DNA of 64,000 nucleotides from Pseudomonas sp. GD04019 (GCF_029837695.1 NZ_JAOEEA010000015.1:62001-126000), one strand, 5' to 3'. Shown: positions 35,901 to 43,332, counted from the stretch's first letter. Made by a program: numbers and translations. The notes: generated by a model not told the origin, from the sequence alone.

Positions 35901-37573
35901 GCAACGACGACCAGGGTACGGCCATCGAGGCTGGTGGGTTGAACAACGCTACCCCAGGCAGCGACCCCTCCGGCAACGTCCTGACCAACGACACCGATAC
36001 CGAGGGCGACGCGCTGATCGTCTCCGCCGTGCGCACTGGCTCAGAGGGCGGCAGCGGCACCAGCGGTACGCTCGGCAGCGTGCTGCGCGGCCAGTACGGC
36101 GACCTGACCCTGAACGCCGATGGCACCTGGAACTATGTGCTCGACAACGACCTGCCCGCCGTGCAGGCCCTGCGCATTAGCGGCCAGACCCTGACCGACA
36201 CCTTTACCTACACGGTGGAGGACATCTACGGCTATACCGACCTGGCTGAACTGGTGATCACCATCGACGGCCGTAACGACACTCCGATCGCCGTCGACGA
36301 CGACGCCACGGCTGTCGAGGCTGGCGGCATAGCCAACGGCACGCCTGGCACCGCCCCGACCGGCAATGTGCTGAGCAACGACACCGACGTGGACAGCGTT
36401 GCCAACGGCGAGACCCAGCAGGTCCTGGGCGCCACCAGCGAGCTGGGCAACAGCGCCGGTGCCGGCCAGGTGCTACAGGGTCGCTACGGCACCCTCACCC
36501 TGAACGCCGACGGCAGCTATCAGTACCTGCTGAACAACGCCGATCCCGTAGTACAGGCCTTGCGCACCGCCGGCCAGACCCTGCGCGAGGTATTCACCTA
36601 CCGCATGCGCGATACCGCAGGCCTGGAGTCCACGGCACGCCTCAATGTGCTGATCCAGGGCGCCAACGACAACCCGCTGGCACAGAACGACCGCAACGTT
36701 GCCAGTGACCAGGTCCGTGCGCCCCAGGCCACCGGCAATGTGCTGCCAAACGACGGCGACGTGGACGGCGGTGAGCGCTTCCAGGTCATTGGCATCCGCA
36801 CGGGGGCCGAGGGCGAGGCTGGCATTGCGGGTGGCGTCGGCCAGTCCTTGGTCGGCCGCTACGGCACCCTGGTCATCAACGCCGATGGCAGCTACAGCTA
36901 CAGCATCGACATGAGCAACCCCGAGGTGCTGGCCGCGGCCGGCCTCGGACAGGTGCTGCAGGACGTATTCACCTACACCATGCAGGACCTCGCCGGGGCC
37001 ACCGATCTGGCCGAACTGGTGATTGACCTGGACATCGCCGCGCCTTATATCCCGCCGCCGGACGATGGCGGCCTGGATGACGCCGATAGCTGGCACCCCT
37101 ATCAGCACACCGGGCAGAACCCGGTCTCGACCCAGCTTGCCTTCGAGCCGGCGATCTACGTCACACCGGTGGTGCGGGCCAACAGCGAGCTGGATGAGGT
37201 GCGCAGCTGGCGCTCAGACGGCAGCAATCTGCGGCTGGCGCGGCCGTCCTTCGTCGAGAGCGAGTCGCTGGAGGTTCCCGCGGTACCGGGCCAGTTCGTC
37301 GAGCAAATGGTCGAGCGCAGCCGCTTTGCCAGCGAACTGGACCTGGACTGGATTCTCGCCCGCCAGGGCCGCATCGACCTGACAGCCGACGGCCTGCTCA
37401 GCGATCCATCGCTGTTCGCCAGCGACCCTGCCGACATGACGCGCATGCATCAGGCACCGCAAGAGCAGGAACAGCCGGAACAGCAGTCCCAGGCTTCGCG
37501 CAGCTTCCAGCAGCAGCTGGCAGCCGCTGCCAAGCGGCTCAGCCCGCTGGCGCAGACCTCTCCGCGCAGTTGA
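26996..37573 (+). CDS. Giant DUF4347/VCBS-repeat surface protein
   Basis: About 3525 residues from the ATG at 26996, which has GGAG 8 bases upstream; an ATG at 26966 and a TTG at 26933 are less likely. LEPRILFDGA at residues 22-31 is an LEPR-type N-terminal motif of large exported proteins. A DUF4347 domain follows (about 68-234) with ILSHG and LYGCN motifs. Residues about 235-1880 hold repeated DUF11-like beta domains, about 1881-2000 an SdrD-B-like domain, then a cadherin-like stretch and nine VCBS-like repeats (about 2145-3345). The tail is low-complexity, Q/E-rich. There is no Sec signal peptide and no GGxGxD RTX repeat. Role: probable adhesin or biofilm protein exported by the downstream gene set. 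Confidence 0.88.
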   Translation: MTSGVRKNTGSLFRPQGLALALEPRILFDGAAAVAVEQQHDNAPAPADSIDHHPAPSEPPASAQSSPRHLLVIDSRVENREQLVQQLPHGVKALVVQAGQDGLAAIEQALEALGQVDSIQILSHGSSGQFTLGGTTLSSDNVGQFGEVLQQWRDNLSGRADIQLYGCNLGAGEAGKTLVAELARWTGADVAASDDDTGATGAGGDWQLEVRSGDIDQHIALSDAALSGYDKLLANANPTTGLPVGSSDVLLGNNFTFTVNFTNSSSQTGFAPFIDLFLPATGKDGAGGATDDGVTFVSASYLGQSLVTHVITFDANGQATHPLAVDASGTPLVINAASFGMRAGDQLVVIELPFASVNQSQPTIGVQITAALSNLADTSFSNGTPELTIRARSGFQYGNDSLNNPASDPSLLEAGSQSFVVRPSVLTFDQTVITPEGETATGPNFERTLELTVTPASGQTLTDVVVTQPIPGNVIVTGITPGAGGTITSITLHDGRTSTNAAVIAAALALNNDADLSNDLYISSFTITYASLSGATSTAVTFFVPDADQDGQPVLNPVTGDDVTITFGAPSATGEWVPLDSRDLTPPATEIDFSGTGSSVSFVAKSITLVKEVSIQVNAGNSGVTPGDTLKYDLNIAISDYFAFGKNFFEQGQFTVADSLGDGQTLQGTPTLTLNFNGGSQVITLVTSSVVNANGTTSLTFDIGQSLLNAFADRGWLNGDLAFDSVLQGATTAVISYLAVVGQSYTPPAGNPHSEINEGDKLGNNATVTATILEDFINLTGSTESDDSSTVSEVPKSNIDIVLADLNDGGAPAPGVELKPGDEVTFRLSYDLVTGDYENLKLTAYLPLPLFDVSGISWQLGSGGEANVGQWVLGSGNTNADGSISVSNGAGNSVVFDLGSYVKANNITTGSRIEIEFTLRVGDQPFADNRQFDVLAQSSQTTTLEGKTSFSSADVAVIASIAEPVLNISHGVVSSSGGTVSGTTGTWGAPGTSGVPPFGVGNSVTDIGDINGSVSGIDGGDLLRLATAIENSGGGNAFDVATSITLPSGLSFVGGSLANANLQIYRGDGTLLQAGVDYSVSGNTITFVDSAGVGALLAGRSGTTADTSGANLVVITYDVSVSNSIAASRTLQSSASLTHYASAEGGDNFVAGSPLSDTAGQQVAAPNVDLVFAGGSLDNSDSSASHTTGANLVVGESMLYDIVVTLPEGTTQSLRIDDLIPPGMRLDTSFNGTGYQIITTAGGALAANFAGSISTPTLTGISGTLGVQDVDARFTFSAASASADNNGNNNSFVIRVRLVADNTSSNQEGVTRTNDARLTYSDPDGDIANGSTALERSVENTSTPAITVREPVLSVSQQLVTVPPIVGFDLGSVIDFTITIANNSGYDAFDITLLDNLPTQLDGLLLVSAEYDDGTPAPIAGFEVALVGGQYVLRSVGGANIDIAAGDSIVLTVRGTVNASANLAPNFSNTATAQWTSLDGSVGGTADPSGERTGVDGALNGGTLNDYRHSATLVIPATQGLRISRVGGLDDTPAVIPTNGAHEQATIGEIVRYRVVAVIPEGGRTGYQIRLTLDDGLEFIPANLNNVLVGLISDTGLTSSLGGALVSSGNPQLGGDENLPQAGPLDPALANSLTAVLNSSQISISADGRTVTFSFGNLTNNDLNDGNLEGVAIEFNVRVSNQASNQAGDQLGLTARDYVGNGTTQIGSSATLYEDIVEPGFTGMDKTVTAFNPNPSGATGTATVAVVFTQNGGVPAYNAVLTDAFPGGSGYSLTSITVGSTTYLPGALPADGISFSQSGGLTVNFDQLDEGTQVRVVYQVTVPNDALVAQNNALASLRWSSLPEDFTGWGGSNVGSDGGTSGERNGTGGVNDYVLSSGAGLGIIAGTLWNDTASATASTTPDGTGLAGQTVTLVWAGADGDLATTGDNATFTATTDSNGQYRFGVLPSGIYRIDVPTGTLTYTQPVGDLRLRIDSDGGTLGQVLVTLGEGVQQAANAGYVEQNDAPVNTVPGTRNGSEDTPLSIGGISVADVDADRDPNSASRTLTVTLRVLHGTLSLSSTPAGVSVSGANSAQMVLTGTQAVLNTALANLRYLGNLNYNGNDTLTVLTNDQGNFGDHDGDGIPGETSEDALTDQDSVLIVLTAVNDAPVAVNDSALATEAGGVNNGTLGVDPRGTVLANDTDVDIATNGDVLSVVSVTALKGAGSGDDVVQAIVDDGTVYELVGLYGTLKIDASGRYEYVVNNSNPLVQALRTSGQTLSESFSYTINDSALAAATATLTVTIRGANDTPVGVDNVGTAIEAGGVANGSGGTDATGNVLPNDTDVDSAANGETKRVSGVRAILDGQTGPAQAVPAGTTSANGTQVVGLYGTLHIGADGSYRYVINNSNATVQALAIGDTLTEAFTYAVTDAGGLSDLASLTITIQGNQDNPIARDDSDTAQAGSVALGIPEVLATGNVITDSPGTDSDVDNIDNPASSELLVNGIRSGGEAAGGGLTSVSGATVVPGLYGSLTINPDGSYSYDVDSNNATVRALAPGATINDVFTYRIVDNGNLTDLAQLTITISGVNDAPVVVNDTAQAVEAGGVNNQTPGTNPSGNVLSNDGDPDGDSLSVSAISGGTVGQALIGTYGTLTLNANGSYTYVVNNNLPAVQALRLSGNQLNETFNYTVRDSRGGTSAAQLMVVISGANDAPLAGNDNITAQEAGGTNNGTPGVDPDSINSPGSFANLLDNDSDVDAGDSKTINGIRTGNEAAGGSFTNVSGSQVIQGQYGTLTVYANGNYLYQVDNSLLAVQQLRPGQSLTDTFTYRMRDTAGLTDNAQLNVSIQGAWDAPVAGDNLAYGVAASPSDPGRSPTGNVITDSRFFPADSDIDQGDQLAVSGIRTGSEAGSGSAGTVGVALTGDNNYGQLTINADGSYSFAINSSHPDIQALGPGGFVTEVFTYEVRDQGGLTDLAQLTVIIRGQNFAPVGNDDQGTAIEAGGLNNATPGSDPSGNVLTNDTDTEGDALIVSAVRTGSEGGSGTSGTLGSVLRGQYGDLTLNADGTWNYVLDNDLPAVQALRISGQTLTDTFTYTVEDIYGYTDLAELVITIDGRNDTPIAVDDDATAVEAGGIANGTPGTAPTGNVLSNDTDVDSVANGETQQVLGATSELGNSAGAGQVLQGRYGTLTLNADGSYQYLLNNADPVVQALRTAGQTLREVFTYRMRDTAGLESTARLNVLIQGANDNPLAQNDRNVASDQVRAPQATGNVLPNDGDVDGGERFQVIGIRTGAEGEAGIAGGVGQSLVGRYGTLVINADGSYSYSIDMSNPEVLAAAGLGQVLQDVFTYTMQDLAGATDLAELVIDLDIAAPYIPPPDDGGLDDADSWHPYQHTGQNPVSTQLAFEPAIYVTPVVRANSELDEVRSWRSDGSNLRLARPSFVESESLEVPAVPGQFVEQMVERSRFASELDLDWILARQGRIDLTADGLLSDPSLFASDPADMTRMHQAPQEQEQPEQQSQASRSFQQQLAAAAKRLSPLAQTSPRS
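33427..37035 (+). repeat. Nine VCBS-like repeats inside the giant protein gene
   Basis: Units begin at about 33427, 33849, 34273, 34693, 35056, 35477, 35882, 36272 and 36661, with a period of roughly 360-430 bases. Each carries a variant of NDAPVAVND, EAGGVNNGT, GNVLxNDTD, YGTLTLNADGSY and ALRxGQTLTDTFTY. The copies differ by many substitutions, so this is an old duplication, not a recent expansion. These are coding repeats, not a CRISPR array. Confidence 0.9.
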
Positions 37574-37590
37574 CAGGAAAAGGACTCTCC

Positions 37591-39123
37591 ATGCCCGGCA
37601 CCACCCCAAAAGCGTTGAGTTTCACCATCGCCTCCACCCTGCTGCTCAGCGCCTGCTCGGCGCTGGTGCCGCAACCCTACAGCCAGCAAGAGAAAGACGA
37701 GCGCATCCTCGACGACCGCGCGCAGATGTACGGCCAGCAAGAACCGGTGAGCGGTCCGATTACCTTCTACGAGGCGGCGGCGCGGGCCCTCAAGTACAAC
37801 CTCGACTACCGTCTCAAGCTGATGGAGAGCGCACTGGCCGCCGACCTGCGTGACGTTTCCAGCCACGAGATGTTGCCGCGCCTGGTAGCTTCGGCCGGAT
37901 ATTCCGGGCGTAACAACGACTCCGGCGGCACCTCGATCGGCATCGAGGACGGCGAAGAAAGCCTGCGCGCCTCCACCTCGCAGGAGCGCTACCGCGACCT
38001 TGCCGGCCTAGGGCTGAGCTGGAGCCTGCTGGACTTCGGCATGGCCTACTACCGCACCCAGCAGAAGAGCGACCAGATACTCATGGCCGAGGAGCGCCGG
38101 CGCAAGGTGGCGCAGAACGTCCTGCAGGACGTACGCAACGCCTACTGGCGAGCCCTCGGTGCCCAGCGCCTGCTGCCCCAGGTCAATCGCCTGCTGGCGC
38201 GCACCGAACAGGCGCTGGACGCCGCCCGCCAGGCCGAGACCAAGGGGCTGTTGCCGCGTCAGGAAATCCTCGCCTATCAACGCGCCCTGCTCGACTCCAT
38301 CTCGCTACTCACCGTACGCCGTCAGGACCTGGAGTTCGCCCAGGCCGAGCTGGCCGCATTGATGTCCCTGCCGCCGGGCAGCCGCATGGAGCTGGTGGAG
38401 CAGGACGAGCCAAGCATGCCGCCGCTGGACGTGGATATCGAACGCCTCGAACGCCTCGCTCTGCAACATCGCCCGGAGATCATGGAGGAGTGGTACCGCA
38501 AGCGGGTCAACGAAAACGATCTGAAGATCGCCAAGACCCAGCTGTGGCCGAACGTCAGCCTCAACTGGGGCTATCAGTACGACTCCAACAAGTACCTGTA
38601 CAACAATCACTGGTCCGAAACCGGCGTACAGGTCTCGCTCAACCTGCTGCGCCTGTTGCAGCTTCCCGCCCTGCTGGACGCCGAGGGCAGCCAGGGCGGC
38701 ACCGACGATGCACGACGCGTGGCACTGTCCATGGCCGTGCTGACCCAGGTGCGCGTCGGCGCCCTGCGCTACCAGTTGGCGCAGCAGGAAGTGGAGTTCT
38801 CCGAGGCCGGGCTGCGCGTCGATGAAGGCCTGCTCGACTATGCCCGCGCCGCTCGTAGCAGCTCGCTGGGTTCCGAACTGGAAGTGATCCGCGCCGAGGG
38901 CCGCTATCTGCTGTCGCGCTACCAACGCGAGGCGGCCTATTCCAGCGCGCAGGCCGCCTGGGGTCGCCTGTACAACTCGGTCGGCCTGGACGTGCTGCCG
39001 GAGGCCATCGACCAGCACGATATCAAGACCCTGGCCCGCGAGATCCAGAACACCGTCGAGGCCCAGCAGAAGCAGAACCTGCTCGCCACCACACAAGGAA
39101 GTGCGAATGCCGTCCAGCCGTAA
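37591..39123 (+). CDS. TolC-family outer-membrane lipoprotein
   Basis: 510 residues from the ATG at 37591 (AGGA upstream), 17 bases after the giant gene. A signal peptide ends in the lipobox LLLSACS, so the protein should be lipid-anchored. The body has the long helical TolC repeats (for example LGAQRLLPQVNRLLARTEQALD), with two duplicated halves. Role: outer-membrane exit duct for an export or efflux machine. It is the first gene of the four-gene export set, and its end overlaps the next start by 17 bases. Confidence 0.9.
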   Translation: MPGTTPKALSFTIASTLLLSACSALVPQPYSQQEKDERILDDRAQMYGQQEPVSGPITFYEAAARALKYNLDYRLKLMESALAADLRDVSSHEMLPRLVASAGYSGRNNDSGGTSIGIEDGEESLRASTSQERYRDLAGLGLSWSLLDFGMAYYRTQQKSDQILMAEERRRKVAQNVLQDVRNAYWRALGAQRLLPQVNRLLARTEQALDAARQAETKGLLPRQEILAYQRALLDSISLLTVRRQDLEFAQAELAALMSLPPGSRMELVEQDEPSMPPLDVDIERLERLALQHRPEIMEEWYRKRVNENDLKIAKTQLWPNVSLNWGYQYDSNKYLYNNHWSETGVQVSLNLLRLLQLPALLDAEGSQGGTDDARRVALSMAVLTQVRVGALRYQLAQQEVEFSEAGLRVDEGLLDYARAARSSSLGSELEVIRAEGRYLLSRYQREAAYSSAQAAWGRLYNSVGLDVLPEAIDQHDIKTLAREIQNTVEAQQKQNLLATTQGSANAVQP

Positions 39124-39862
39124 GACTCCTCTGTTGTTGCCGCTGCTGTTCGTCTCCCACTCTGCCCTCGCCGTGGATACCGGCGCCCTGTACACCGACC
39201 CCGCGGCGATCCGTGTGCTGCTGGCGGCCGAGGTGGAGACCACCCTTTCCAGCAAGATGGGTGGCACCCTGGATGAGTTGCACGCCTCGCTCGGCCAAAC
39301 GGTCGACAAGGGCAAGCTGCTGGCCCAGTTCGACTGCCGCGAGGGGCAGGCTCGCGCCAAGGTGACCAACGCCGAACTGACCATGGCCAAACAGAACCTC
39401 GAGGCCAAGCGTCAATTGCGCAAGCTCGACGCGGTAGGCGACCTGGAGGTGGCGATGGCCGCCACCGAGGTGGAAAAGGCCGACGGCGCGCGCAGCATGG
39501 CGCAGACCCAGGTCAGCTACTGCAAGGTCGTCGCCCCGTTTACCGGGCGCATTGCCAAGGTGCATGCCAAGCCGCATCAGACCGTTAGCGCCGGCGCCCC
39601 GCTGTTCGACCTGGTTGGTGCCGGCACGCTCAAGGTGCGCATGAACGTGCCGTCACGCTTGCTGACTAGCCTGCAGTTGGGTAGCCCGCTGCAGATCAAT
39701 ATCAGCGAGACCGGCAAGGACTACGCGGCCAAGGTCAGCGCGATCAACTCGCGGGTCGACGCGGTGGCCCAGAGCGTGGAGCTGGAAGCCACGCTCGACG
39801 CCGAGCATCCCGAACTGATCGCCGGCATGAGCGGCGTGGCACGTCTCGCGGACAATCCATGA
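39107..39862 (+). CDS. Periplasmic adaptor (HlyD/RND membrane-fusion type), soluble
   Basis: 251 residues from the ATG at 39107, with AGGAAG just upstream. A signal peptide ends at HSALA. A lipoyl-like half (KMGGTLDELHASLGQTVDKG, cited by its K, G, G, D, K), a short alpha hairpin (about 75-135), the second lipoyl half (VAPFTGRIAKVHAKP) and a beta-barrel domain are visible. It lacks a membrane segment besides the signal. Role: bridges an inner-membrane part to the TolC-type duct. It overlaps both neighbours (17 bases before, ATGA after). Confidence 0.88.
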   Translation: MPSSRKTPLLLPLLFVSHSALAVDTGALYTDPAAIRVLLAAEVETTLSSKMGGTLDELHASLGQTVDKGKLLAQFDCREGQARAKVTNAELTMAKQNLEAKRQLRKLDAVGDLEVAMAATEVEKADGARSMAQTQVSYCKVVAPFTGRIAKVHAKPHQTVSAGAPLFDLVGAGTLKVRMNVPSRLLTSLQLGSPLQINISETGKDYAAKVSAINSRVDAVAQSVELEATLDAEHPELIAGMSGVARLADNP

Positions 39863-41196
39863 GCGAGCGCCTGCCGCACCCGCAGCTGCTCCTCAGCCTG
39901 GCGGCCCTGCGTGACCGCGCCCTGGCCGCCGACTCGCTGAACGCCCTGGCCTTCTCCATGGCCAACGACCTGCATCCTCTGCTGCGTTTCCACCAGGCAC
40001 TGGTACTGGCCCAGCGCGGCGATAAGGTCGAGCTGCTGTGCATTTCCGGCCTGGCCAAGCCCACCGAGGACTCCCCCTACCTGGTCTGGCTGAATCGCGC
40101 CGGAAGCTGGCTCGTCGAGCGGACCGGGGACCAGCCGCTGTGGTTGAACCGGGACCAGAGCGACGCGCCCACCGAGATCGCCGAGGGCTGGCAGGAGTGG
40201 TGGACGCCAGGCATCTGGTGCGTGCCCCTGCGCGACCGCGATGGTACCCGCCTCGGCCTGCTGCTGTTCCAGCTCGAGGCGCCACCGCCCGAACCCTTGC
40301 CCGAACTGCTGCAGGGCCTGTGGCAGACCTGGGCCTACTGCTGGGCCAACCTCACCCGCCAGCGCCGCTTGCTGCGCTGGCGCCCGAGTCGCAAGCAGCT
40401 CGTGCTGACCCTGGCCGTGCTGGCGGCGCTGCTATTGCTGCCCGTGCAACAGACGGTACTGGCGCCTGCCGAGGTGGTATCGCGCCAGGCACAGATCGTC
40501 AGCTCCCCCATCGACGGCGTGATCGCCAGCATCCACGTACGGCCCAACCAGCAGGTACAGGCCGGCACCCTGCTGCTGAGCATGGACGAGACCAGCCTGC
40601 GCAGCCGTGCCGAGGTGCTAGGCAAGGAAGTGGCGGTGGCCGATGCGGAGCTGATCGCCGCCAGCCAGAGTGCCTTCGACAACGCCCAGACCAAGGCCGA
40701 GCTGACCCTGCTCGGCGGTCGTGCGCAGCAGCGCCGTGCCGAACTCGCGGCGATCCAGGCGCAACTGGAGCGCACCCAGGTACTGGCGCCGCGCAGCGGG
40801 GTGGCGGTGTTCGGCGACCCCAACGACTGGCTGGGCAAGCCGGTGAGCATCGGCGAGCGCATCATGCAGGTTGCCGATCCCGAGCAACCGGCCATGCGCA
40901 TCAGCCTGCCGGTAGCCGATGCCATCGCCTTGGACGCCGGTGCCCCCGTCACCCTATTCCTCACCGCCTATCCGCTGGCACCTCTCGAGGGCGAGATTCT
41001 GGAGACCAGTTACCAGGCCAAGCCGGGAGACGACGGCGTGCCCGCCTACCGCCTGCTGGCCAGCATCGACGGCCATCCCGCACATGCCCGGTTAGGTCTC
41101 TATGGCACCGCCAAGCTGCATGGCGATCGGGTGCCGCTCGGCTACTACCTGCTGCGCCGCCCCCTGGCCGCGGCGCGCGCCTGGAGCGGCTGGTAA
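39859..41196 (+). CDS. Membrane adaptor with GAF-like N-domain
   Basis: 445 residues; start ATG overlaps the previous stop (ATGA). Residues 1-165 look like a GAF-type fold (LRFHQALVLAQRGDKVELLCISGLAKP, cited loosely), followed by a membrane segment (about 178-198, LVLTLAVLAALLLLPVQQT). Then come the adaptor parts: a lipoyl half (SSPIDGVIASIHVRPNQQV), an alpha hairpin, a second half (VLAPRSGVAVFGDP) and beta-barrel. Role: inner-membrane HlyD-like subunit; the GAF-like front would face the cytoplasm and might sense a ligand, which is inference. Confidence 0.85.
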   Translation: MSERLPHPQLLLSLAALRDRALAADSLNALAFSMANDLHPLLRFHQALVLAQRGDKVELLCISGLAKPTEDSPYLVWLNRAGSWLVERTGDQPLWLNRDQSDAPTEIAEGWQEWWTPGIWCVPLRDRDGTRLGLLLFQLEAPPPEPLPELLQGLWQTWAYCWANLTRQRRLLRWRPSRKQLVLTLAVLAALLLLPVQQTVLAPAEVVSRQAQIVSSPIDGVIASIHVRPNQQVQAGTLLLSMDETSLRSRAEVLGKEVAVADAELIAASQSAFDNAQTKAELTLLGGRAQQRRAELAAIQAQLERTQVLAPRSGVAVFGDPNDWLGKPVSIGERIMQVADPEQPAMRISLPVADAIALDAGAPVTLFLTAYPLAPLEGEILETSYQAKPGDDGVPAYRLLASIDGHPAHARLGLYGTAKLHGDRVPLGYYLLRRPLAAARAWSGW

Positions 41197-43292
41197 TGCT
41201 GGATCCGGCCGACCTGCCGACACCCTCGCTGCGCGAGGATCTGCGCCTGAGCGAGGGCAATCCCGGGCCCAGCGGCGAACCCTGCTGGATGATCCACGAC
41301 AGCGTGGTCAACCGTTTCTACCGCATTGGCTGGCTGGAGTTCGAGTGCCTGCTGCGCTGGGGCAAGACGCCCCGGCAGATCTGCCAGCAGATCGGCGAGC
41401 AGACGCCGCTGCAACCCGAGGTGGAGCAGGTACTCGGCCTGCGCCAGTTCCTCGAACACAATCAGCTGCTGCGCCCGGACGCCGCGGCAATCGCCCGCCT
41501 GCGCACACGCAGCGAGGGTAACCAATGGCTGACCTGGAAATGGTGGCTGCACCACTACCTGTTCTTCCGCGTGCCGCTATTGCATCCACAACAACATCTG
41601 CAGCGCCTGGCCGGGCACCTGGACTGGCTGTTCCACCCATTCGCCGCCTGGCTGGTGCTGTTGCTCGGCGCGCTCGGCGTGATGCTGGTGCTGCAGCAGT
41701 GGGACAGCTTCGCCCACGCGGTACTGGAGTCCTTCTCGCTCGATGGCATGCTCAGCTTCGCCCTGGCCCTGGCGGTGGCCAAGACCATTCACGAACTCGG
41801 CCACGCCCTGGTGGCCACGCGCCTCGGCCTGCGCGTGGCGCACATGGGTATCGCCTTCGTCGTGCTCTGGCCCATGCTCTATACCGACACCAGCGAAAGC
41901 TGGCGGCTGCGCAGCTCACGCCAACGCCTGGCCATCGCCTCCGCCGGCATCCTCGCCGAGCTGGCCCTGGCCGGCCTGGCCACCCTGGGCTGGGCCCTGA
42001 GCGAACCGGGCATGCTGCGCAACGCCCTGCTCTACCTGGCAACCACCAGCTGGATACTGTCGCTGGCGCTGAACCTCAGCCCGTTCATGCGTTTCGACGG
42101 GTACTTCATCCTCTCCGACCTGCTGGACTTTCCCAACCTGCACGAGCGCTCCTCGGCGCTGGCGCGGGTGAGCATTCGCCGCAGCCTGCTCGGCCTCGAC
42201 GAGCCCTGGCCGGAACACTTCCCGGACAACCAGCGGCGCCTGCTGGTGACCTTCGCAGTACTGACCTGGATGTACCGCCTGGTGCTGTTCCTTGGCATTG
42301 CCCTGGCCGTCTACTTGATGTTCTTCAAGGCGCTGGGCATCTTCCTGTTCCTGGTGGAGATCGCCTGGTTCGTCGTAATGCCGGTCTGGCGCGAGCTGGA
42401 GCACTGGTGGACGGCACGCGCCGGTATCCCGCGCCGCCGTCGCTACCTGCTGTGGGGCATAGCGGCGGCGGCGCTGCTTCTGCTGGCGCTGCCCTGGCAC
42501 AGCCAGGTCGAGGCCGATGGCGTTGCCCGCGCAGCCCAGCAGCTGCGGGTGTTCTCGCCCTACCCCGCGCTGCTCAAGAAGGTTCACCCAATCGGCACGG
42601 TGGAAGCTGGGGCAACCCTGGCGGTGCTGGACGAACCTGACATCGCCGCGCGCATGCAAGCCAACCAGGCGAATATTGATGGTTATCGCGCCCGCCTCGG
42701 CGGCCTGTTGGCCGATCCGGCGGGCCTGCAGCAACAGAGCAGCACCGAGCAGCGCCTGGATGTGGAGCTGGAGCAGGTTCGCTCGGCCCAGGCCGAGATA
42801 CAGCGCCTGGTGCTCCGTACGCCATTCGCAGGACGCTGGCAGGACACGGACCCGCAGTGGCAGGCCGGACAGTGGATCGGCAGCCAGGAACAGATAGGTG
42901 TATTGATCGACCCGTCCAGCTGGCAGGTCGACGCCTACGTCAAACAGGACCAGGTGCACCTGCTCAGCGCCGGTGACAGCGTGCGCTTCTACCCCAGCGG
43001 CCAGCCCATCGCCATCGTCGGCCGCGTGCTCGAGGTCGCCAGCACCCAGGTCACCCGCCTCAGCCACCGCATGCTGGCCGCCGAGCTGGGCGGCCCCATC
43101 ACCACCTCACGCGAAGGCGACGGCCTGATACCCAGCACCCCGCTGTTCCATGTGCTGATCCAGCTGGACGCCCCTCCCGGCAGCCCGCGTGAGACCCTAG
43201 GCCACCTGCAGATCGACGGCCGCCAGCGCAGCCTGCTCGGCGAAATGGCGATCTACACCGCAGGTGTGTTGCTTCGAGAGAGCGGCTTCTAG
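41196..43292 (+). CDS. M50 zinc metalloprotease-HlyD adaptor fusion
   Basis: 698 residues; the ATG at 41196 shares a base with the previous stop (TAATG), while an upstream frame extension is a shadow of the preceding gene. Residues 30-100 form a small helical domain that recalls PqqD-like peptide-binding domains (low confidence). The membrane part (about 150-420) has the zinc motif H199-E-L-G-H203 and the second site LNLSPFMRFDG (N293, D301), the site-2-protease signature. From about 440 an adaptor part follows (YPALLKKVHPIGTVEAGATL, cut here, and RTPFAGRW). Role: proposed membrane core of the export set, possibly cutting or gating the cargo. Confidence 0.9.
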   Translation: MLDPADLPTPSLREDLRLSEGNPGPSGEPCWMIHDSVVNRFYRIGWLEFECLLRWGKTPRQICQQIGEQTPLQPEVEQVLGLRQFLEHNQLLRPDAAAIARLRTRSEGNQWLTWKWWLHHYLFFRVPLLHPQQHLQRLAGHLDWLFHPFAAWLVLLLGALGVMLVLQQWDSFAHAVLESFSLDGMLSFALALAVAKTIHELGHALVATRLGLRVAHMGIAFVVLWPMLYTDTSESWRLRSSRQRLAIASAGILAELALAGLATLGWALSEPGMLRNALLYLATTSWILSLALNLSPFMRFDGYFILSDLLDFPNLHERSSALARVSIRRSLLGLDEPWPEHFPDNQRRLLVTFAVLTWMYRLVLFLGIALAVYLMFFKALGIFLFLVEIAWFVVMPVWRELEHWWTARAGIPRRRRYLLWGIAAAALLLLALPWHSQVEADGVARAAQQLRVFSPYPALLKKVHPIGTVEAGATLAVLDEPDIAARMQANQANIDGYRARLGGLLADPAGLQQQSSTEQRLDVELEQVRSAQAEIQRLVLRTPFAGRWQDTDPQWQAGQWIGSQEQIGVLIDPSSWQVDAYVKQDQVHLLSAGDSVRFYPSGQPIAIVGRVLEVASTQVTRLSHRMLAAELGGPITTSREGDGLIPSTPLFHVLIQLDAPPGSPRETLGHLQIDGRQRSLLGEMAIYTAGVLLRESGF

Positions 43293-43295
43293 ATA

Positions 43296-43332
43296 CCCGC
43301 AACGCGGGCAATGGCATAGCCCGCGCTATGCC
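43296..43332. terminator. Hairpins between the export operon and galU
   Basis: CCCGC-AAC-GCGGG (43296-43308) and GGCATAGC-CCGC-GCTATGCC (43313-43332) lie in the convergent gap, the second overlapping the galU stop. No T-run, so a bidirectional terminator is only likely by position. Confidence 0.45.

Noticed and set aside
33427..37035. CRISPR-like periodic repeats
   Set aside because: The period is about 400 bases, the copies are diverged and in frame, and they encode VCBS repeats.
26996..37573. RTX adhesin with a type I secretion signal
   Set aside because: No GGxGxDxxx nonapeptides in the tail and no ABC transporter next to it.
40038..41195. Upstream extension of the metalloprotease gene
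   Set aside because: The extension overlaps the GAF-like adaptor gene in another frame and reads as low-complexity; the ATG at 41196 is coupled to the previous stop.
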